64,000 bases of DNA, from the NCBI GenBank assembly GCA_002388665.1, contig DGMY01000043.1:1-64000 (forward strand). The letters run 5' to 3'. The stretch is from Opitutia bacterium UBA4506 (lineage in GTDB: Bacteria > Verrucomicrobiota > Verrucomicrobiia > Opitutales > Puniceicoccaceae). The notes under the pieces were generated by a model. That model was not told the DNA's origin and did not search any database. It was given only the letters and a program-made list of their open reading frames with translations. Positions 43,301-50,105 of this stretch are shown here, piece after piece; the first letter of the stretch is position 1, and each line of letters begins with the position of its first letter. A program made the position numbers and the translations under genes.

Positions 43301-44951
43301 TAAAGGTCACACTGGCGGTAACCAATTCCTCCCGAATCGGATCGATCGGTGGATTGGTTACCTGCGCGAAGAGTTGCTTAAAGTAGTTATAGAGTAGTTG
43401 CGGCTGATCGGAAAAGACGGCCAGAGGGGCGTCGTTCCCCATCGACCCCAAGGGCTGCTTACCCAGTTCCGCGCTGGGCCCGAGAATGAAGCGCACATCC
43501 TCAAAAGTGTACCCAAACGCCTTCTGGCGGGTTTCAATCGACTCAAAATCGTCCGCGATCACCTTCTTGGGAACGGGCAGACGCTCGGCTTCAACCAAGT
43601 TTTCACGCAACCATTCACCATAGGGACGCTCAGCGGCGATCTGCGATTTCAATTCATCGTCGCCGACGATCCGGCCCTTTTCCATATCGATAAGGAACAT
43701 CCGTCCGGGCTCGAGGCGCCCTTTCTTCACGACGTTCTTCGGCTCAATCCCCGCAAGGACCCCCACCTCTGAGGCCAAAATGACCTTATCATCGGAGGTC
43801 ACATAGTACCGCGAAGGACGGAGCCCGTTGCGGTCAAGAGTCGCACCCACCTGAACACCGTCGGAAATCGCCATGGAGGCGGGACCGTCCCATGGCTCCA
43901 TCATGCAGGCATGAAACTCATAGAAATCCCGTTTATGCTGCGGCATATGCCGATGGCGCTCCCATGGTTCGGGAATCATCATCATCATGGCATGCGCAAG
44001 GCTGCGGCCTGAGAGGACGAGGAATTCCAGGCAATTATCAAACTTCTGAGAATCCGATCCCTCCTCCCGAATGATGGGGAGCAGCTTCCGAAAGTCCTTC
44101 CCAAACACCTCACTCGCCAACTGCATCTGACGAGCGTGGAGCCAGTTTTCATTCCCCCGTACCGTATTGATTTCGCCGTTGTGACAGAGGTACCGGAAGG
44201 GTTGTGCCCGCGGCCAACTGGGGAAGGTATTGGTCGAGAATCGCGAGTGGGTCAAAGCCATGGCCGACTCCATCGACTCATCACTAAGATCCGGAAAATA
44301 CTCAGGGAGCTGTCCAGTAGTCAGCATCCCTTTGTACACCATTGTACGGCTCGAGAGAGAACTGACATAATAAAGGGAGTCCTCATCCTCACCCCGATAG
44401 CAAATCCGGTGAGCGGCAATCCGGCGAATCACATACAACTTCCTCTCAAAAGCCAGACCCCGTTCGACAGTCTCCCCACGATCGATAAAGAACTGGCGCA
44501 TAAACGGCTCACAATCAGATGAGGCTTTCCCGAGAATACCGCTGCGCACCGGAACATCTCTCCAACCCAGAAATTGAAAACCCTCTTCTTTGACGATCTC
44601 CTCAATGGTCTCTTCCTCCTGAGCTCTCTCCTGCGGGTCTCTGGAAAGGAAGACAAAACCAGCACCATAATCACCTTCCTCAGGGAGATCAAAGCCCGCC
44701 TCCGTCCGGCAAGCCTTTCGAAGAAACTTATCGGGGATCTGGATAAAAAGACCCGCGCCGTCGCCGGTGATCGGGTCACAGCCACAACCACCCCGGTGGT
44801 CAAGGTTCACACAAATCTCAAGTGCACCCTGGACGATGTCGTGAGAGCGCCGCCCCTTCATATCGACAATCAATCCGATGCCGCAATTCTCATGCTCGTA
44901 GCTAGGGTCGTATAGGCCTTGCGCCTTAGGTCGTTCAAATCGTTGTTCCAT
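40302..44951 (-). CDS. gltB: Glutamate synthase large subunit
   Basis: The 1,549-residue alpha subunit converts glutamine and 2-oxoglutarate to two glutamates, the main ammonium-assimilation route with glutamine synthetase. A 22-residue leader should be removed to expose Cys23 (NCGIGLIVD) as the amidotransferase nucleophile. The central domain, the FMN-binding synthase domain (GGKSNTGEGGED, VSGYDGGTGASPRSS) and the 3Fe-4S cysteines in RVCQKNTCPVGIA are intact. The C-terminal beta-helix GXGXG domain closes the protein. Length is normal. It leads the gltBD operon. Confidence 0.97.
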   Translation of the reverse strand: MEQRFERPKAQGLYDPSYEHENCGIGLIVDMKGRRSHDIVQGALEICVNLDHRGGCGCDPITGDGAGLFIQIPDKFLRKACRTEAGFDLPEEGDYGAGFVFLSRDPQERAQEEETIEEIVKEEGFQFLGWRDVPVRSGILGKASSDCEPFMRQFFIDRGETVERGLAFERKLYVIRRIAAHRICYRGEDEDSLYYVSSLSSRTMVYKGMLTTGQLPEYFPDLSDESMESAMALTHSRFSTNTFPSWPRAQPFRYLCHNGEINTVRGNENWLHARQMQLASEVFGKDFRKLLPIIREEGSDSQKFDNCLEFLVLSGRSLAHAMMMMIPEPWERHRHMPQHKRDFYEFHACMMEPWDGPASMAISDGVQVGATLDRNGLRPSRYYVTSDDKVILASEVGVLAGIEPKNVVKKGRLEPGRMFLIDMEKGRIVGDDELKSQIAAERPYGEWLRENLVEAERLPVPKKVIADDFESIETRQKAFGYTFEDVRFILGPSAELGKQPLGSMGNDAPLAVFSDQPQLLYNYFKQLFAQVTNPPIDPIREELVTASVTFIGSEGDLTRPGPDCCRMIKLPSPLIDRHQLRQLVEIDMDGFSSCRLPITFSPRLGGLASGHSQLSEPDISDRGLEAALEQLFENADAAIDDGVNILILSDRKVGPKKAPIPALLAVSGLHHHLVRQGTRTRVSIVLESGEPREVHHFALLLGYGADAINPYLALESVRHMVANGDLAIGPDRACINFLKANLNGVIKTMSKMGISTVASYRGAQIFEAIGLNQLVIDKYFTKTASRVEGIGIDAISRETEIRHFSAFAPRGDSRAVALDSGGVYQWRKGGERHLFNPTTIHKLQKATRLGDYAVFREYADIIDDQSRETFTLRGLMEFRFDQSHAIPIEEVESVDAIVRRFKTGAMSYGSISKEAHESLAVAMNRLGGKSNTGEGGEDLDRFTPDANGDSRRSAIKQVASGRFGVTSYYLVNSDEIQIKIVQGAKPGEGGELPGHKVLPQIAKTRGTTPGVGLISPPPHHDIYSIEDLAELIHDLKNSNVNARVNVKLVSEVGVGTIAAGVAKAKADVILVSGYDGGTGASPRSSIQHAGAPWELGVAETNQTLLLNDLRSRVVVETDGQLKTGRDVAIACLLGAEEFGFATAPLITLGCLMMRVCQKNTCPVGIATQNPELRKKFQGGAEAVENFMRFVAEDLRGVMAQLGFRTINEMVGRVDKLELRKAIDHWKARGLDYSKVLYRPNVGKNVGTYCQMKQDHLLDISLDRTEILNRAKPAIEEGKAVEMDLPVINTNRVVGTMTGAEISRRHGVEGLPEDTVKINLTGSAGQSLGAFCPRGMTFSVTGDTNDYLGKGLSGAKIIVRPSEDSPFVAHENIITGNVCFYGATSGEAYVAGMAGERFCVRNSGVEAVVEGVGDHALEYMTGGLVINLGTTGRNLGAGMSGGVAYVYDEAGDFVEKRLNTEMVNVYQLIECSDADIELVRSRIERHVGYTGSVRGKAILDDWPASAGKFLKIMPQDYERILQAQARAEERGLEGDAAILAAFEENVMAGH

Positions 44952-45328
44952 AGTCGAATTCGAAAGGGTTCCGTGTGCGGCAACTTACGCCACCAACAAT
45001 CATAACAATCATTGAGGCCCTCGATAACGAATTGAAGGATAAAAACGGGTTTTTCTAATTATTTCGCTCCACGGCCCGTCCCGATCCACGCTGGATCACT
45101 ATTCCGGCCCCATTTCACCCCACAAAATGCCAGAAACGAGGAGTGGGCGACGCGCGCAGACCTACACAGATGGACACAATCCTCCAATCAGCCCTCGAAC
45201 CCTGCTGACGCGGCCTCAGGAGCCTACCCTGCCAAACGCTCCCTTCAATGCGGGGCCGATGCCGACAGTTTGCCTATTGGCGGATGCCCATGCAAGACAC
45301 TGTTCACCCACCAATCCGATGCAGTGCC
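44952..45328. other. Gap upstream of gltB
   Basis: These 377 bp contain the gltB promoter and the downstream flank of the pectate-lyase-like gene. A dyad, AAAAAC (45041-45046) and GTTTTT (45049-45054) with GG between, could be an operator or weak terminator. A 187-codon plus-strand frame runs through the region into the next gene's antisense and has no family resemblance. No gene is supported. Confidence 0.4.
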
Positions 45329-47125
45329 TTATCTGCCAGTCCGCCTCTTCAACTGGTGCTGGTACAAAGACTGCGGATACAGGGTTTCCCCCTCACCGGT
45401 ACCCTCGACCCGATCAACTGGGCCGCTCACTGAATACCGTTGTGGATAATCCCCATCGGTGCGAACCGCCGAGACTGGACCGCGCGTCCCGATCACATAG
45501 CCATACTTCGCCTGCATACTCCAGACAACAAACGGATGATGATCATTCGACAGGCCGGTCGTATTCCAAATCACAGTGTGCGCGGCGGTTGAATTATGCT
45601 TCGGCTTCGATAATTGGTCATAATAGCGATCTCTCGCCTCGAACCAACTATTCTCAGCGACACAGCTATCGAATAGGTTCGAATGACTGAACCACATATG
45701 ATGGTCACTCCCCTTCCCCTGAGTCTGTCCACTCCCGGCTGTCTGGTGGCCCGTCTCTCGATCAACGCATTGCAGAAGAACATTTCCGGACGTCGCCATG
45801 CCACTCATCGAAAATCCGTGCCGGGCATAGGCTGCCGTACAATCCGCCAACAGGCACTCATTGGAATTATCCAGGCGGAACATATATCCATTCCCCCCGC
45901 CACCGCCATACTGCGGCTTCTGCATCGTGCTATTTATGACGGAAATAGATCGAGACTCTTTCAGTCTAATTCCGTTCGAGAGCAGGTGGGTCCCCAACTC
46001 ATTTCCTTTGTACTGAAAGCTATCCACATTTCGTATCCAGGAATCCCTCACATTCTGCATTAAAATCGCGAACGAAAAATGAACATCGTATGCACTCTTA
46101 CGCTCGGCCGCGAAATCCTCGGGCAAATTTCGACTCTCGGCCAGACGCCGGGTGTACTCACCTTTTGGTGACGCAAAATCCAAATTCTCCCATCCATCCC
46201 GCCCTGGATGCTCGCGGTTCCCAATCGAGAAATCTTCCAGACCCACGCCGCTCACCATTCCGCTCTTGCGGTAGACCCGAGCACCATAGGAGCGCTTGAG
46301 AGTATAGCGTGTGGGAATATCGATTGTCAGAACTCGCCTCTCCCGATCGATAGATTGGATAATTCTCAGATCGAGCATACTACCCAATTTGTCTTCGTAC
46401 CCCAGCCAACCGGTTTCTTTATGGTCTGAAATCCATGCATCGTTGGGGTCGGCCCGTAGGATAACGGTGTCTCCCACCTCAAATACATCGACATCTGCGA
46501 CCGGGATTTCGACCGTAGGGCTCATCAGGTCTTCGGTAATTTCGACCGTTCCCCCCTCCTCCAACGACCATTCCGCATCCGGTGTGCCCGTCACCCGAAT
46601 GATCTGCTGACCCCGCATCTCATACGAATCATTGAACAAGAAAGTTCTACCCGGTCCGTCGCCTCTCAACACAATATCGTTTTTCCGAATTGCCAGCGTG
46701 GGCGATCCTGCCCTGGGTGGAAGGACGCGGTAAAAGCCTTCCGGCATATAGACAACAACAGGCTGCTTCATCGAGGCGGCCTTGTTGATTGCTTGCTGAA
46801 TGGCTTCGGTGCTATCCGCTGCTCCCGTGGGGTCGGCCCCCAGGTCGAGCACGTTGATTACAGGAGCTTCTCCTAGGTCTGGAATCGGTTTCTCCCCGCG
46901 AGCATAGCCCGCATAAGAAAAGTCCTGAATCAACTGGTCGGACTCAAACGTAAGCGCTGGGAACGGAACCCAATTCTCATCGTAGAGCTCCGAGTGCCAA
47001 GTTCCAGCAGGTGGCCGAAAGCTCTCGCTATCCAGCGACGAATTCCCTTTCGGCGAACACCCCAAAACAAGGAATGGCGGACTAAAGACTGCGAAGAGGC
47101 AAACAGGGTTGAGGATTGTTCGCAT
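45329..47125 (-). CDS. Pectate-lyase-superfamily beta-helix lipoprotein (locus 2)
   Basis: A 598-residue lipoprotein: the signal peptide ends in the lipobox LVLGC, about residue 23. The N-terminal VINVLDLGADPTGAADSTEAI motif is the hallmark of Pectate_lyase_3 beta-helix proteins. Long repeats follow, with SNGIRLKES, FRLDNSNECLLADCTAAYARHGFS and HHMWFSHSNLFDSCVAENSWFEARDR. Asp and His residues in the GKGSDHHMW region are possible active-site or metal residues. It could be a lyase or hydrolase on an acidic glycan anchored in a membrane. ATG 47125 is preferred to the upstream start because it gives a normal lipoprotein signal. It follows the PEP-CTERM gene by 83 bp on the same strand. Confidence 0.78.
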   Translation of the reverse strand: MRTILNPVCLFAVFSPPFLVLGCSPKGNSSLDSESFRPPAGTWHSELYDENWVPFPALTFESDQLIQDFSYAGYARGEKPIPDLGEAPVINVLDLGADPTGAADSTEAIQQAINKAASMKQPVVVYMPEGFYRVLPPRAGSPTLAIRKNDIVLRGDGPGRTFLFNDSYEMRGQQIIRVTGTPDAEWSLEEGGTVEITEDLMSPTVEIPVADVDVFEVGDTVILRADPNDAWISDHKETGWLGYEDKLGSMLDLRIIQSIDRERRVLTIDIPTRYTLKRSYGARVYRKSGMVSGVGLEDFSIGNREHPGRDGWENLDFASPKGEYTRRLAESRNLPEDFAAERKSAYDVHFSFAILMQNVRDSWIRNVDSFQYKGNELGTHLLSNGIRLKESRSISVINSTMQKPQYGGGGGNGYMFRLDNSNECLLADCTAAYARHGFSMSGMATSGNVLLQCVDRETGHQTAGSGQTQGKGSDHHMWFSHSNLFDSCVAENSWFEARDRYYDQLSKPKHNSTAAHTVIWNTTGLSNDHHPFVVWSMQAKYGYVIGTRGPVSAVRTDGDYPQRYSVSGPVDRVEGTGEGETLYPQSLYQHQLKRRTGR

Positions 47126-47208
47126 AAAAAGGATCACAGAGTAGAAACAGAGGAAGCGCAAACCCGGTCGCCGAACGACCCAGTTTGCGCCAGGCCAAAG
47201 TGCGTTGC

Positions 47209-48123
47209 TCAGCGAAGCGAGCGACGACGCAGAGAAACAGCGGCAAAACAGGCAGCCCCCATCAAGACCAATGACGATTGGGCCGGCTCCGGAATACTAC
47301 TGGTGCCTGTCGCCTCAAAAGAACGAATCCCCAAGCCGTAAGCGGTGCCGGAAGCGCCCGTTCCCGTCCACTCATCCTCTTCGAAATAGATGCCAACCGC
47401 AGTCACAGTCGAAAGAGAAATAGAGCCGAACGACCCGGACCCCTGGTCGAAATTCAATTTACTCGACGGGTTGTAGAGAGCCCACAACTCATCCATCAAA
47501 TCAGTACCACTCAAAGTAAAGGTAGCGTTGTTCTGCGCCAGATTCAAAGTGGTCTCCGAAACGTAGTAATCCCCGCCATCAACCTGCACGACGAACCGTC
47601 CATCAAACTCGACGGTTGGATCGGTCGTATTGATAAAGCCGGTTGTTGAGACAGAGAGGCCTTCGAGCAACACTGCTCCCGTCTCAAGTCCACCCCCGAA
47701 ATCCTCTTGATTGAAGACATATACCCCGGCCAAAGACAGATCCTGTCCGGCAAAGCCACCCGCATTGTAGGACTGCAGGTAAATTTGGTCCGAAGAATCC
47801 GGGGAAGAATTGTTGCGAATCTGGCGGCGACTGAATCCGGCATCGATCGTGCCCGACCAAAACTCAAACCCTCCATAGAAAGTTGGTCCAGTGTACCCTG
47901 AAGCGGGGCTCATTACATTGCTATCGCTAAAGCTAGTTCGATATACGTACGGATTGTTGGCAACCTGAGCAGTGGGCCGGGCAAAGTTTGTGTCCGAAGT
48001 TACGTAGTCACTACTGACTCCATAAGAGATCAGAGTCTCAGCGTGAACCGAAGCAGCCGTGAGGACTAGAGACGTAGACGAGACCGCCAGGGCAAGACGG
48101 TTGAATGAGTAGGGCATCTTCAT
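47209..48123 (-). CDS. PEP-CTERM sorting domain protein (locus 2)
   Basis: A 304-residue secreted protein with signal peptide (LALAVSSTSLVLTAASVHA), a beta-rich body with many Gly, Ser and Tyr, and the C-terminal tail SIPEPAQSSLVLMGAACFAAVSLRRRS, a complete PEP-CTERM motif. Function unknown. It is transcribed divergently from the pseudopilin gene at 48288, and two copies of the locus 2 half-palindrome lie in the gap. The lipoprotein gene follows in the same direction. Confidence 0.85.
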   Translation of the reverse strand: MKMPYSFNRLALAVSSTSLVLTAASVHAETLISYGVSSDYVTSDTNFARPTAQVANNPYVYRTSFSDSNVMSPASGYTGPTFYGGFEFWSGTIDAGFSRRQIRNNSSPDSSDQIYLQSYNAGGFAGQDLSLAGVYVFNQEDFGGGLETGAVLLEGLSVSTTGFINTTDPTVEFDGRFVVQVDGGDYYVSETTLNLAQNNATFTLSGTDLMDELWALYNPSSKLNFDQGSGSFGSISLSTVTAVGIYFEEDEWTGTGASGTAYGLGIRSFEATGTSSIPEPAQSSLVLMGAACFAAVSLRRRSLR

Positions 48124-48216
48124 AATAGATAGGGATTATTGGTATGGGTATACAGCGAGATTGCTGCCAACCCAACCAACCTATTCAGTCGCGGTACCGA
48201 ATCAACCTACCTCGCA

Positions 48217-48250
48217 TTCAAACATTTTAAGAAAATTGCAAATGTTTGAA
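48217..48250. promoter_or_regulatory. Predicted operators of LacI locus 2 (paired sites)
   Basis: TTCAAACATTT at 48217-48227 and CAAATGTTTGAA at 48239-48250 form an inverted pair between the divergent PEP-CTERM and pseudopilin genes. The second copy is nearly identical to the site just before the LacI gene start (50058-50070). Confidence 0.55.
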
Positions 48251-48287
48251 TTATCCGGCAATTGCCATTCCCCGACTCCATTGAATA

Positions 48288-49031
48288 ATGAGACCGAGAA
48301 TTAACCCTTCCTCGCCCCTAAACCCCTACGGCATGTTTTCAACCTCCCCATCCGCTACCCACCCGTCGCCACTCAAACTGCAGGCGCGCCGAGCCTTTTC
48401 ATTGATCGAGCTATTGGTCGTCATCGCTATTATTGGAATCCTCGCGGGCATTACTATTTCCGTTCTCGGCAACACCCGCGACAAAGCTCGATTGACTACG
48501 AGTCTAACCAATATAAGGGAACTCCACACCGCGAACACGCTCTACGCCAATGAACACGGCGGTCACTACGTTCCAATTATGACTCGAAATGACGAAGGGA
48601 CGCTCACCCGATGGCTAGAGAACGACACCTACCGGTCTTATCTGGGGATTGCACCGGATGCAGACTGGCCGGAACGCCTCCTCTCCCCGAACGCCATGGT
48701 GCTCGATTCGAATGGAGACCCACGCTTCGATCGATCCTACGCCATGAACATTACTGGCCTCACCGGGTACTCCACCCCAGGGAATGAGTGGCAAATGAAT
48801 GTGTTTGGATTGGAGAATCCGGAGAAAACCATCGCAATGACCGATGCGCTCGACTGGATCGTATCCTACTACGGTGCGAAGAAATATAGTGGCGAGGAAA
48901 TATCCTCAGGCAGTGCAGTCGCCTACCGCTACGAAGGTAAAGCAACAGTCATCTACTTCGATGGACACGCCGAAGCCAAGACCATGAGCGAGATCGCCGA
49001 CAATCCAGACGCTTGGTTTCTAGTCGACTAG
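48288..49031 (+). CDS. Pseudopilin-like protein (locus 2)
   Basis: A 247-residue protein with a prepilin-type N-terminus, FSLIELLVVIAIIGILAGITI, preceded by RRA, so Ala again stands where Gly is usual. The globular part ends with TVIYFDGHAEAKTM, the FDGH motif seen in the other pseudopilin of this window. ATG 48288 gives a 36-residue leader and ATG 48333 a 21-residue one. The shorter fits prepilins better, but I report the longer frame. The stop overlaps the last bases of the converging LacI gene (49028). It is divergent from the PEP-CTERM gene and shares its operator region. Confidence 0.82.
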   Translation: MRPRINPSSPLNPYGMFSTSPSATHPSPLKLQARRAFSLIELLVVIAIIGILAGITISVLGNTRDKARLTTSLTNIRELHTANTLYANEHGGHYVPIMTRNDEGTLTRWLENDTYRSYLGIAPDADWPERLLSPNAMVLDSNGDPRFDRSYAMNITGLTGYSTPGNEWQMNVFGLENPEKTIAMTDALDWIVSYYGAKKYSGEEISSGSAVAYRYEGKATVIYFDGHAEAKTMSEIADNPDAWFLVD

Positions 49032-50056
49032 GGGCTGCCGACTTGGGTGGACCGCAACGTGGTCCCCTCATGAAATTCCCCGGCGACCATGATTGACTTG
49101 GGAGTTGCCGGCACACCATAGGCATGCTCGTGCATTTGGGAGACCAAGAAACTGATGGCATTCTCGGCAAGCAATTCGGGCTTTGTATTGAAGCCGGAGA
49201 AGTACTCGGGTGTCTGCGGTGAGTATCCCTTCCAGCCAAGAACGGAAAAGCCCAGATCCTCGGGAATGCGCAATCCTGACTCGAGTAATAATTCGTACTG
49301 TCGTTCATGGGCAATGACAGCATCGAGACGATTTTCCTCCACCCATGACCTGATTGATTCAGCACTACCGAGATCATCGGACTGCAGTTCAATCGCATAC
49401 CCGCCCCTACGCACCTGCTCATAGAGATAGGCGCTGTGCAAGATCCCGTGAGTCCGATCACTTAGTCCCTCTGTGAGCATCAACCCGATCCGTTGGTACC
49501 CCCGCTCGCGCAAGACCGCAAGGTGCAACAGCATATTATGGTAATGATCGAGAACCGCCCGGGTAAAATTAGGCTGGCTGACTGAGTATCCATATTCCAC
49601 TACAATAAACTGCTCCCAGCCCGATCCGAGATCAGCGCCTGACTCCACAAACGGACCTACCAGAACACCTTTGATCCCGCTGTTCCACCAAACCGATTTA
49701 AAGTGGCTAATACTACTCCCTGCATCCCGAAGATTGTACTCGATTAACTCGTATCCCATTTTTCTCGCCTTACTTCTCGCGCAGCGGAGGACCATCGAGT
49801 TGAAAGGATCCGAGCGGGGCATATCAGTTAAATAAGCCATGGCGCTTTGAATCGGGTGCGGACGGTTCTTTTCCCGATAGGCAGACAGGGCCTTCATTGC
49901 CGCACTGGGAACATATCCCATCTCACTCGCAGCGCGCTGAATTTTCTCACGGGTTGATTCCGCCAAACGAGGGTCATTCCGGAGCGCAAGCGATACCGTG
50001 GAGTAATGGAGGCCGACCTTCTTCGCGATATCCTTAATCGTTACATACTCGGCCAT
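49028..50056 (-). CDS. LacI-family transcriptional regulator (locus 2)
   Basis: A 342-residue regulator with the helix-turn-helix VTIKDIAKKVGLHYSTVSLALRNDPRLAESTREKI, a hinge region MGYVPSAAMKAL and a sugar-binding domain. ATG 50056 places Met-Ala-Glu-Tyr directly before the HTH. The palindrome TCAAATGTTTGA starts two bases upstream of that ATG, which suggests autorepression. The last four bases overlap the converging pseudopilin gene. The long NH2-extension open in frame is not credible. Confidence 0.9.
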   Translation of the reverse strand: MAEYVTIKDIAKKVGLHYSTVSLALRNDPRLAESTREKIQRAASEMGYVPSAAMKALSAYREKNRPHPIQSAMAYLTDMPRSDPFNSMVLRCARSKARKMGYELIEYNLRDAGSSISHFKSVWWNSGIKGVLVGPFVESGADLGSGWEQFIVVEYGYSVSQPNFTRAVLDHYHNMLLHLAVLRERGYQRIGLMLTEGLSDRTHGILHSAYLYEQVRRGGYAIELQSDDLGSAESIRSWVEENRLDAVIAHERQYELLLESGLRIPEDLGFSVLGWKGYSPQTPEYFSGFNTKPELLAENAISFLVSQMHEHAYGVPATPKSIMVAGEFHEGTTLRSTQVGSP

Positions 50057-50057
50057 A

Positions 50058-50070
50058 TCAAATGTTTGAA
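50058..50070. promoter_or_regulatory. Predicted operator of LacI locus 2 at the regulator start
   Basis: TCAAATGTTTGAA contains the 12-bp palindrome TCAAA-TG-TTTGA. It lies in the 49-bp gap between the divergent LacI (50056) and FAD oxidoreductase (50106) genes, and matches the pair at 48217-48250. Confidence 0.6.
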
Positions 50071-50105
50071 TCAGACATAACGTGACGTCAAGCCCCCGCC
50101 CGCAG

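Noticed and set aside
44952..45328. Riboswitch or leader RNA upstream of gltB
   Set aside because: Only a short AT-rich dyad is visible; no known glutamine-type aptamer pattern could be recognised.
45127..45690. 187-codon plus-strand frame
   Set aside because: Half is antisense to the pectate-lyase-like lipoprotein gene. Composition is basic and low in hydrophobic residues, unlike a real protein.
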